7,930 nucleotides of DNA from positions 1 through 7,930 of the forward strand of contig JBMOQX010000026.1 in NCBI GenBank assembly GCA_049322755.1. The letters are read 5' to 3'. Below the pieces are notes generated by a model, which was not told the DNA's origin, made no database searches, and saw nothing but the letters and a program-made list of their open reading frames with translations. Of this stretch, positions 1-5,682 are shown in pieces (positions within the stretch are counted from its first letter, which is position 1; the number at the start of each line of letters is the position of its first letter). This DNA comes from DATIUV01 sp049322755 (GTDB taxonomy: Bacteria; Pseudomonadota; Gammaproteobacteria; Burkholderiales; UBA6910). A program made the translations under genes and the position numbers.

Positions 1-97
1 GCACGCGGGCACGCGAGGATGCTTCGGCATGCTGGCGCCGATCCCCATGCCCGATCCCTCGCGCACGCGATTGTCCTATGATCGTCAGGGTGGCTTG

Positions 98-119
98 CTG
101 TAAACAGGTTTTTCTACAG
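98..119. promoter_or_regulatory. Weak dyad upstream of the VOC gene
   Basis: The arms CTGTA (98-102) and TACAG (115-119) form a perfect 5-bp inverted repeat around a 12-base AT-rich spacer. It lies about 25 bp before the VOC start, where an operator or promoter-proximal site could sit. The arms are short enough to arise by chance. No clear -35/-10 pair stands out in the first 144 bases, and all three forward frames entering from the left edge close by about position 130 without a recognisable protein. Confidence 0.2.
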
Positions 120-133
120 CCTCGTTAGACGCC

Positions 134-140
134 AAGGAGA
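134..140 (+). promoter_or_regulatory. Ribosome binding site AAGGAGA of the VOC gene
   Basis: AAGGAGA lies four bases before the GTG at 145 and is close to the ideal anti-16S match. It decides the start. The nearby ATG at 160 would be 19 bases away, too far for this site. It is the strongest Shine-Dalgarno sequence I see in the window. Confidence 0.7.
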
Positions 141-144
141 CATC

Positions 145-621
145 GTGACGGTCAAGCGTATGGACAACGTCGGTATCGTGGTGGAAGACATCGATGCCGC
201 CATTGAGTTTTTCACCGAACTTGGTCTCGAGCTCGAGGGGCGCGTCCCAGTCGAAGGAGACTGGGCAGATGCCGTCACTGGATTGAGCGACATGCGCGTC
301 GAGATTGCCATGATGCGTACGCCGGACGGTCATAGCCGGCTCGAAATGTCCCGCTTCCACGCGCCGCCCGTGGTCGCCGATCACCGCAGTGCGCCAGTGA
401 ACGCTCTCGGCTACCTACGCGTCATGTTCACCGTGGAGGACATCGACGATACGCTCGTCCGGCTCGGCAAACGCGGCGCGAAGCTCGTCGGCGAAGTGGC
501 CCAGTATGAAAACATGTATCGGCTCTGCTACATCCGGGGTCCCGAAGGAATTCTCATCGGGCTCGCCCAACAGCTTGGGCAGCAGACTTCCCGAGAGAAT
601 CCCATGGGACGTAAGCGTTGA
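145..621 (+). CDS. VOC family protein (glyoxalase/bleomycin-resistance fold)
   Basis: This is a 158-residue cytoplasmic protein of the vicinal-oxygen-chelate superfamily, with a GTG start set by the AAGGAGA upstream. Two beta-alpha-beta-beta-beta modules can be traced at about residues 5-70 and 88-142. Each opens with the typical pattern of a strand, a V-E-D-I-D turn and a helix (IVVEDIDAAIEFF; FTVEDIDDTLVRL). The second module ends in RGPEGILIGLAQQL, the usual last strand. VOC enzymes normally carry two His and two Glu metal ligands. Aligned by eye, Asn8 and Arg92 stand where His is usual and Gly139 where Glu is usual, leaving only Glu67, so classical metal catalysis is doubtful. Substrate and function are unknown; candidates are lyase, dioxygenase-like or drug-binding roles. 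Codon use is less GC-biased than in the genes to its right, which suggests a separate origin. The next gene starts 71 bp downstream and need not be co-transcribed. Confidence 0.86.
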   Translation: MTVKRMDNVGIVVEDIDAAIEFFTELGLELEGRVPVEGDWADAVTGLSDMRVEIAMMRTPDGHSRLEMSRFHAPPVVADHRSAPVNALGYLRVMFTVEDIDDTLVRLGKRGAKLVGEVAQYENMYRLCYIRGPEGILIGLAQQLGQQTSRENPMGRKR

Positions 622-692
622 GAACTGAAGCCGCGCGCTCGAGGCCGGCGGTTGCGGCATACTGGGACACCTCGAGGCAGGATGCTTTCCGT

Positions 693-2126
693 ATGAGTGT
701 TGATCGCCGCACGTTTCTCAAGGCCGCCGCCGCTGCGGCAGCCGCTCCCCTGCTGCCCGGCTGCGCTTCGGCGCCCGATGCCTCGGCCGGGCCGGTGACG
801 CTGTCGGCCGGCGTCGGCCGGCAGGCGCTGGCGGAAGCTCAGCCGCCCATCGACGTCTGGGGCTACGACGCGGCAGTGCCCGGCCCGGTGCTGCGCTTCA
901 GGCAGGGCGAGCGCGCGCGCATCGTCGCGAAGAACGCCCTGCCGGAGGCAACCACCGTCCACTGGCACGGGGTCCGCGTTCCCAATGCCATGGACGGCGT
1001 GCCCCACCTCACCCAGAAGCCGATCGCCGTCGGCGGCGAGTTCGTCTACGAGTTCGACCTGCCCGACGCGGGCACCTACTGGTATCACCCGCACCAGGCC
1101 GGCTACCTCCAGGTGGCGCGCGGGCTGTACGGCGCCTTCGTGGTGGAGGAACGCGCGCCGATCGAAGTCGACCAGGACGCGGTGTGGGTGCTCTCGGACT
1201 GGCGCATCAATCCGGACGGCACCCAGCGCGAGGACTGGGCGACATTCCGCGACCTCACCCACGGCGGGCGCATCGGCAACGTCATCACCGTGAACGGGCG
1301 CAAGCTCGGCGAGGGCGAGGGCCTTTCGGTGCGCGCCGGCGAGCGCGTGCGGCTGCGGCTGGTGAACGCCGCCACCGCGCGCATCTTCGTGCTCTCGTTC
1401 GCCGGGCACAGTCCGACCGTGATCGCCTACGACGGCCAGCCGGTCGCCCCCCACGCGCCGGAGAAAGGCCGCATCGTGCTGGCGCCGTCCGAGCGCGTCG
1501 ACGTCCTGATCGACTGCATGGCCGCGCCCGGAAGCCGCCACCCGGTGGTGGAAAGTTTCTATGCGCGCTTCTCCGGCAACATCGGTTACCTCGCCTACCG
1601 CGACGAGGCGCCGCTGCGCAAGGAGCCGTCCAGGGCGCCGATCGCGTTGCCCGCGAACCCGGTGCCCGAGGTGAACCTGGCGAAAGCCGAGCGCCACGAG
1701 ATCGTGTTCGAGGGCGGCGCCATGGGCAGCCTGCGCGAGGGCATCGTCGAGGGCAAGAAAATCCCGATCCGCCAGATGGTGCAGGACTACGGGCTCGCCT
1801 GGACCGTGAACGCAGTGGCCGCGATCGAGGAGGACCACCACCACACGCCGCTGCTGACGCTGAAGCGCAACGGCCACTACCTGCTGGCGATGCGCAACGA
1901 CACCTCCTGGCACCACCCGATCCACCTCCACGGCCACGCCTTCCGTGTCGTGGCGCGCGACGGCAAGCCGACGCCGCACCAGGAGTGGCGCGACACCGTG
2001 CTCATGAATCCGAACGAATCCGTGGACATCGCCTTCGTCGCCGACAATCCCGGCGACTGGATGTTCCACTGCCATGTCCTGCTGCACCAGGCGGGCGGGA
2101 TGATGGCGACGGTACGGGTGGCGTGA
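693..2126 (+). CDS. Tat-exported multicopper oxidase, CumA-like (laccase family)
   Basis: This 477-residue enzyme should oxidise phenols or metal ions (Cu(I), Mn(II)) and reduce O2 to water outside the cytoplasm. All four copper motifs are present: HWHG (His90, His92), WYHPH (His132, His134), HPIHLHGH (His408, His411, His413) and HCHVLLHQAGGM (His459, Cys460, His461, His465, axial Met470). The N terminus has a twin-arginine signal (DRRTFLK), an alanine-rich hydrophobic stretch and LPGC at 21-24. The last may be a lipobox, although Pro before Gly-Cys is not ideal; ASA at 25-27 is an alternative cleavage site. ATG 693 is preferred because it begins directly before the Tat motif and has GAGGCAGGA ten bases upstream. 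A TTG at 618, overlapping the previous stop, would add 25 residues ahead of the signal. Remembered similarity is strongest to Pseudomonas CumA (PDAGxYWYHPH; ALPANPxxExxLAxAE). A His triplet at 382-384 precedes the last domain. Its stop is 10 bp from the convergent AraC stop. Fold is near certain; substrate is unknown. Confidence 0.95.
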   Translation: MSVDRRTFLKAAAAAAAAPLLPGCASAPDASAGPVTLSAGVGRQALAEAQPPIDVWGYDAAVPGPVLRFRQGERARIVAKNALPEATTVHWHGVRVPNAMDGVPHLTQKPIAVGGEFVYEFDLPDAGTYWYHPHQAGYLQVARGLYGAFVVEERAPIEVDQDAVWVLSDWRINPDGTQREDWATFRDLTHGGRIGNVITVNGRKLGEGEGLSVRAGERVRLRLVNAATARIFVLSFAGHSPTVIAYDGQPVAPHAPEKGRIVLAPSERVDVLIDCMAAPGSRHPVVESFYARFSGNIGYLAYRDEAPLRKEPSRAPIALPANPVPEVNLAKAERHEIVFEGGAMGSLREGIVEGKKIPIRQMVQDYGLAWTVNAVAAIEEDHHHTPLLTLKRNGHYLLAMRNDTSWHHPIHLHGHAFRVVARDGKPTPHQEWRDTVLMNPNESVDIAFVADNPGDWMFHCHVLLHQAGGMMATVRVA

Positions 2127-2136
2127 TCGCGCTGCG

Positions 2137-2904
2137 CTATTTGAAGTAGTCCCGCGGCGCGGTGCCCAGCGCCCGCCGGAACATGGCGGTGAACGCGCTG
2201 GGGCTGGCGTAGCCGAGGTTCAACGCCACGGTCGTCACCGATTCTCCGGCGGCGAGCCGCTGCAGCGCCGCTAGCAGGCGCGCCTGCTGGCGCCAGAGCG
2301 TGAAGCGCATTCCCGTCTGCCGCAGGAACAGCCGCGCCAGCGTGCGCGAGCTGGCTCCGGCCCGCGCGGCCCAGCGCTCCAGCGGCTCGGCGTTGCCCGG
2401 GTCGCGCAGGATGCCGTCGCAGATGCGCCGGAGCCGCTTGTCGGCGGGCTGCGGCAGGTGCAGCGGCAGCGCCGGCGACGCCGCCAGCTCGTCCAGCAGC
2501 AGCCGCATCACGCGGCCGTCGCGCCCGCCCTCGTCGTAGCGCAGGGACACGCGCGTCGCCTCGACGATCAGCTCGCGCAGCAGGGGCGAAACGTTCACCA
2601 CGCAGCAGCGCGGCGGCATCGAGCGCGCGGCGTCGGCGCGCACATAGAGCGTGCGCATCGCCACGTTGCCGTACATGCGGCTCTCGTGGTCGGTGCGCGG
2701 CGGCACCCAGACCGCGCGCTGCGGCGGCACCACCCAGGTGCCGTGGGGCGTGGTCACCGTCATCACGCCGGCGGTGGCGTAGATCAGCTGGCCGCGGGGG
2801 TGGCGGTCGCGGGCGATGCGGTGGCCGTCGGGGAAATCCTTGGCCATCGCCGCCACCGGGCGCGGCACGCGCATGTAGTCGACGGCGCTGGCGGGGCGGG
2901 TCAT
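2137..2904 (-). CDS. AraC-family transcriptional regulator, NimR-like, cupin sensor
   Basis: This 255-residue DNA-binding regulator has an N-terminal AraC-type cupin at about residues 28-88. It carries the sequence RHPRGQLIYATAGVMTV and then a V-P-P-x-x-A-V-W-V-P-P turn, typical of the E. coli NimR (YeaM) subgroup. The C-terminal domain has two helix-turn-helix units: about 174-197 (LERWAARAGASSRTLARLF) and 223-247 (VTTVALNLGYASPSAFTAMF), followed by the signature ending LGTAPRDYF. The length is close to family members. The start at 2904 is the first ATG before the cupin; the bases upstream offer only a weak purine patch. It diverges from an MFS transporter across 69 bp, so that transporter is the likely target, with autoregulation possible. 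The inducer cannot be read from sequence. It converges on the oxidase gene with 10 bp between stops and no visible terminator. Confidence 0.94.
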   Translation of the reverse strand: MTRPASAVDYMRVPRPVAAMAKDFPDGHRIARDRHPRGQLIYATAGVMTVTTPHGTWVVPPQRAVWVPPRTDHESRMYGNVAMRTLYVRADAARSMPPRCCVVNVSPLLRELIVEATRVSLRYDEGGRDGRVMRLLLDELAASPALPLHLPQPADKRLRRICDGILRDPGNAEPLERWAARAGASSRTLARLFLRQTGMRFTLWRQQARLLAALQRLAAGESVTTVALNLGYASPSAFTAMFRRALGTAPRDYFK

Positions 2905-2973
2905 GTCCGTTTCGCGATGGTTTTTGTCATTCTATAGCATGCCCGCAGCCCCGCGCAGCGCTATCCTGCCGCC
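2905..2973. promoter_or_regulatory. Divergent control region of the AraC/MFS pair with a 14-bp dyad
   Basis: Both promoters must fit in these 69 bp unless transcription enters from elsewhere. An AT-rich centre carries an imperfect 14-bp dyad at 2928-2941: arms CAT and ATG around CTATAG, with one non-matching pair. It contains a possible -10 for each direction: TATAGC (2933-2938) rightward and TATAGA (complement of 2931-2936) leftward. No convincing -35 is visible on either side, as would fit an activator-dependent promoter. The dyad is a candidate operator, but AraC-family sites are often direct repeats, so this is tentative. No good Shine-Dalgarno precedes the ATG at 2974. Confidence 0.4.
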
Positions 2974-4152
2974 ATGGAGAATCGCAAGTCTCTCGACCTC
3001 GCACTGAACCTGGGCCACGCGCTGGACCATCTTTTCATGCTGATCTTCCCGACCGTGGTGCTGGCCATCGGCACCGCGTGGAACCGCGGCTACGCCGAGC
3101 TGCTGCCGCTGGCGCTGGGCGGCTTCATCGCGTTCGGCGCGTTCTCGATCCCCGCCGGCTGGCTCGCCGACCGCTGGAGCCGCACCGGCATGATGAAGCT
3201 GTTCTTCTTCGGCATCGGCGCGGCCTCGATCGCCACCGGCTTCGCCTCCGGCCCCGCGACGCTGGCGCTGGGCCTCACGCTGATCGGCATGTTCGCGGCG
3301 ATCTATCACCCGGTGGGCATCGCCATGCTGGTGTCCGGCAAGTCCGCCGTCGGCCGCACGCTGGGCGTGAACGGCGTCTACGGCAACGCCGGGCTGGCGT
3401 TCGCGGCGCTGATCGCCGGCGCGCTGGCGCACTGGGTGGATTGGCGCGCGGCGTTCGTGGTGCCGGGTCTCGCAGCGCTGGGCGTGGGGGTCTATTTCTC
3501 GGCGGCGGCGGCGAAGGTCACGCTGGCCAGCGGCGGGGCGAAGAAACCCGAGGCGAAGCTGCCGCGTAGCGTGCTGGTGCGCGTGTTCCTGGTGGTGGCA
3601 GTGGCCACCGCGGCGGGCGGCGTCGTCTTCAACGCCACCACGGTGTCGATGCCCAAGGTGTTCGCCGAGCGGCTGGCGGCGCTCACCGACACCACGTTCG
3701 GCATCGGTGCCCTGGTATGCGCCGTCTACCTGATCGCCGCGATGGCGCAGCTGCTGGTGGGCTGGTGGCTGGACCGGCGCTCGCTCAAGGCGGTGTTCGT
3801 GCCGGTGGCGGCGGCGCAGGTGCCGCTGCTGTGGCTCGCCGGTTCGCTCACCGACTACGCCATGCTGGCGGGCGCGCTGGCGATGATGTTCTTCGTGTTC
3901 GGCCAGATCCCGATCAACGACGCCATGATCGCGCGCTACACCGCCGAGGAATGGCGGGCGCGGGCCTACGCGGTGCGCTACGTGGTGTCGTTCGGCGCCA
4001 GCGCGCTGGCGGTGCCGCTGATCGCGTGGGTCTACCGCACCCAGGGCGACTTCCAGCTGCTGTTCACGATCCTGGCGGGAGTAGCCTGCCTCACGTTCGC
4101 CGCGGCGCTGGCGTTTCCCGGCGAGCGCCGGGCGCAGCCGGTGCCGGCGTAG
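2974..4152 (+). CDS. MFS transporter, Fsr-like drug efflux type
   Basis: This 392-residue inner-membrane protein has the hydrophobic periodicity of about twelve transmembrane helices split by a basic loop at about 180-200 (KVTLASGGAKKPEAK). After helix 2 is the major-facilitator motif A variant GWLADRWSRTG (62-72). Helix 1 carries G14-H15-x-x-D18-H19. The stretch YHPVGIAMLVSG (111-122) followed by a glycine-rich GVNGVYGNAG matches my memory of fosmidomycin-resistance (Fsr)-like carriers, which have a [VI][FY]HP motif and G-N-x-G at the same place. It is probably a proton-driven exporter of a small toxic compound; the substrate is not readable. Divergence from a NimR-like regulator suggests inducible expression. 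Its stop lies 16 bp from the convergent stop of the next gene, with no stem plus U-tract between them. A sugar or metabolite carrier role is not excluded. Confidence 0.93.
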   Translation: MENRKSLDLALNLGHALDHLFMLIFPTVVLAIGTAWNRGYAELLPLALGGFIAFGAFSIPAGWLADRWSRTGMMKLFFFGIGAASIATGFASGPATLALGLTLIGMFAAIYHPVGIAMLVSGKSAVGRTLGVNGVYGNAGLAFAALIAGALAHWVDWRAAFVVPGLAALGVGVYFSAAAAKVTLASGGAKKPEAKLPRSVLVRVFLVVAVATAAGGVVFNATTVSMPKVFAERLAALTDTTFGIGALVCAVYLIAAMAQLLVGWWLDRRSLKAVFVPVAAAQVPLLWLAGSLTDYAMLAGALAMMFFVFGQIPINDAMIARYTAEEWRARAYAVRYVVSFGASALAVPLIAWVYRTQGDFQLLFTILAGVACLTFAAALAFPGERRAQPVPA

Positions 4153-4168
4153 AACGTTCCCGGAATGC

Positions 4169-4447
4169 TCAGTTCGCCCGGCGGACGCGGGCCTGGGGCT
4201 CCACGGTGCGCACCTCCGCTCGCTGCTCCCGGCCGTAACGCGCGTTCCAGTGGCTGTAGGCGTCGTCGTAGGCCTGGCCGGTAGCCTTGCTCTCGAGAAC
4301 GAACTGCAGGACCACGCACACGGCGATCAGCAGGGTGCCCAGCGCCGCCAGCCCGGGCGCGTAGGCCTGCACCGCGAGCACGAAGAACACCGCGATGAGT
4401 CCCACCCAGGCGGCCAGCTGCAGCCAACGCAATCGGTCAACGCTCAT
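4169..4447 (-). CDS. Small two-helix membrane protein, function unknown
   Basis: This is a 92-residue protein that I do not recognise. The ATG at 4447 has GGGAGAG five bases upstream, a good ribosome site, so it is preferred over an in-frame ATG at 4570 that would add 41 Arg/Gly/Pro-rich residues. It starts MSVDRLRWLQ. Two hydrophobic segments follow, at about residues 8-26 (LQLAAWVGLIAVFFVLAVQ) and 31-49 (LAALGTLLIAVCVVLQFVL), joined by a short AYAPG turn. The charged C-terminal half (about 50-92) has YDDAYSHWNARYGREQ. The basic residues before helix 1 and the charged tail suggest that both ends face the cytoplasm. It stands alone on the minus strand between convergent and divergent neighbours. 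Third-position GC is high like its neighbours, supporting a real gene. Confidence 0.72.
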   Translation of the reverse strand: MSVDRLRWLQLAAWVGLIAVFFVLAVQAYAPGLAALGTLLIAVCVVLQFVLESKATGQAYDDAYSHWNARYGREQRAEVRTVEPQARVRRAN

Positions 4448-4866
4448 CTGATCTCTCCCGTCATGAAGGCCTGGCGGGGAAGCCCGTCCGCCGATGGCTG
4501 CTCGGGGCCCGGGCCCGGCACCGCGGCAGAACCGGCGGCGCCACGCGTTTTTCCAGGTAAACCTTAGCACCGAGTTCCCCTCTCTGAAGAATCAGAAATA
4601 CTTCTAGTTCAGGTGGATGCGAAGGATTGTCGGCTAATTCCTTGGCGCGCCGGGACCCCGCAGAACGGCGCCGCGCGCGGTCTTAACACAATTTTTGATT
4701 CGGGCCCGTCCCGAAACGCGCGCTCCGGTGCCGCAACGCACCCACCCGCGGCCGGCGCCGGCGGTTCCGCCGCAGCACGGACGACAGGTTAAAATCGCGG
4801 CTTGCCCGCCCCCGGGGCCCGTGCCCGCGGGAGCGCTCCTTCAATCCCATCCGACACCACGACCAC
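4448..4866. other. 419-bp non-coding stretch between the small membrane gene and menB
   Basis: I see no gene, tRNA or known riboswitch here. Two less GC-rich islands stand out: about 4549-4645, which could hold the promoter of the minus-strand membrane gene, and 4682-4702 (an AACACAATTTTTGATT-like run). A perfect 12-bp palindrome GGGCCCGGGCCC lies at 4505-4516. A small hairpin with arms TCTGA and TCAGA and loop AGAA is at 4583-4596. A perfect 10-bp palindrome GGAGCGCTCC lies at 4830-4839 in the probable menB leader. None has a following U-tract, so I do not call a terminator. I found no clear FNR-type TTGAT-N4-ATCAA site, which might have been expected for anaerobic control of menaquinone genes. 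Confidence 0.6.
4765..4795 (+). promoter_or_regulatory. Candidate promoter of the menBAC operon
   Basis: TAAAAT at 4790-4795, in the context GGTTAAAATCGCGG, matches five of six bases of the -10 consensus and is the only good match close to menB. The best upstream partner is TTCCGC at 4765-4770, with a 19-base gap; it is a poor -35 at loose spacing, so the promoter may be weak or activated. Transcription would begin near 4802, leaving a GC-rich leader of about 65 bases. Confidence 0.35.
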
Positions 4867-5682
4867 ATGAACTGGACGCAGCACGGAGGGTACGGGGACA
4901 TCCTCTACCAGACCGCCGAGGGCATCGCGAAGATCACCATCAACCGCCCGGAAGTGCACAACGCGTTCCGGCCGGAAACCGTGAAGGAGCTGATCGACGC
5001 GTTCCACCGCGCGCACCTGGACGCGCAGATCGGCGTCGTGATCCTCACCGGCGCCGGCACCGAGGCGTTCTGCTCCGGGGGCGACCAGCGCGTGCGCGGC
5101 GACGACGGCGGTTACCACGACGCCGCCGGCACGCCCCACCTCAACGTGCTGGACCTGCAGCGCCAGATCCGCACCCTGCCGAAGCCCGTGATCGCGATGG
5201 TGGCGGGCTGGGCCATCGGCGGCGGCCACGTGCTGCACGTGGTGTGCGATCTCACCATCGCCGCCGACAACGCGCGCTTCGGCCAGGTCGGTCCGCGCGT
5301 GGGCAGCTTCGACGCCGGCCTCGGCGCCGGCCTGCTGGCGCGCATCGTCGGACTCAAGAAGGCCAAGGAAATCTGGTTCCTCTGCCGCCAGTACGATGCG
5401 CAGCAGGCGCTGCAGATGGGGCTGGTGAACGTGGTGGTGCCTCTGGAGCGCCTGGAGGACACCGCCGTCGAGTGGTGTCGGGAGATCCTGCGGCTCTCGC
5501 CCACCGCGCTGCGCTGCCTGAAGGCGGGCTTCAACGCCGACACCGACGGCCTGCTCGGTATCCAGGAGCTGGCGGGCAACGCCACCGGCCTGTACTACAT
5601 GACGCCCGAAGGCCAGGAAGGCCGCGACGCCTGGCTCGAAAAGCGCAAGCCGGACTTCGCCAAATTTCCGCGCCGGCCTTGA
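4867..5682 (+). CDS. menB: 1,4-dihydroxy-2-naphthoyl-CoA synthase (MenB)
   Basis: This 271-residue crotonase-fold enzyme cyclises o-succinylbenzoyl-CoA to 1,4-dihydroxy-2-naphthoyl-CoA in menaquinone synthesis, in the cytoplasm. MenB-specific signatures separate it from ordinary enoyl-CoA hydratases: FCSGGDQRVRG (68-78), GGY (81-83), MVAGWAIGGGHVLH (111-124), VGSFDAG (145-151), EIWFLCRQYDA (168-178) and the C-terminal EGRDAWLEKRKPDF. Numbering runs 14 behind E. coli MenB, so the known active-site residues fall at Tyr83, Ser147, Asp149 and Tyr244. Gln140, Gly142 and Trp170 match the bicarbonate pocket of type I MenB, whereas type II enzymes carry Asp at the Gly position. It appears complete. 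No Shine-Dalgarno precedes the ATG; the 25 bases before it are pyrimidine/AC-rich. It is the first gene of a menB-menA-menC operon. Confidence 0.97.
   Translation: MNWTQHGGYGDILYQTAEGIAKITINRPEVHNAFRPETVKELIDAFHRAHLDAQIGVVILTGAGTEAFCSGGDQRVRGDDGGYHDAAGTPHLNVLDLQRQIRTLPKPVIAMVAGWAIGGGHVLHVVCDLTIAADNARFGQVGPRVGSFDAGLGAGLLARIVGLKKAKEIWFLCRQYDAQQALQMGLVNVVVPLERLEDTAVEWCREILRLSPTALRCLKAGFNADTDGLLGIQELAGNATGLYYMTPEGQEGRDAWLEKRKPDFAKFPRRP

Noticed and set aside
1..130. Possible 3' end of a gene entering from the left edge.
   Set aside because: All three forward frames close early and none gives a recognisable C terminus, so it cannot be supported.
528..2087. A 519-codon minus-strand frame opposite the oxidase.
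   Set aside because: It is rich in His, Arg, Val and Gly, as expected for the antisense of a high-GC gene, and has no recognisable domain. The plus strand carries a complete multicopper oxidase.
4152..4159. Palindrome GAACGTTC between the convergent MFS and small membrane genes.
   Set aside because: Eight bases is short enough for chance and forms no stem-loop with a U-tract, so I do not call a terminator or operator.
4448..4570. N-terminal extension of the small membrane protein up to an ATG at 4570.
   Set aside because: The added 41 residues are Arg/Gly/Pro-rich with no domain, and ATG 4447 has a well-placed GGGAGAG.
4867..5682. Generic enoyl-CoA hydratase for fatty-acid oxidation.
   Set aside because: MenB-specific motifs, the bicarbonate-pocket residues and the neighbouring menA and menC identify it as a naphthoyl-CoA synthase.
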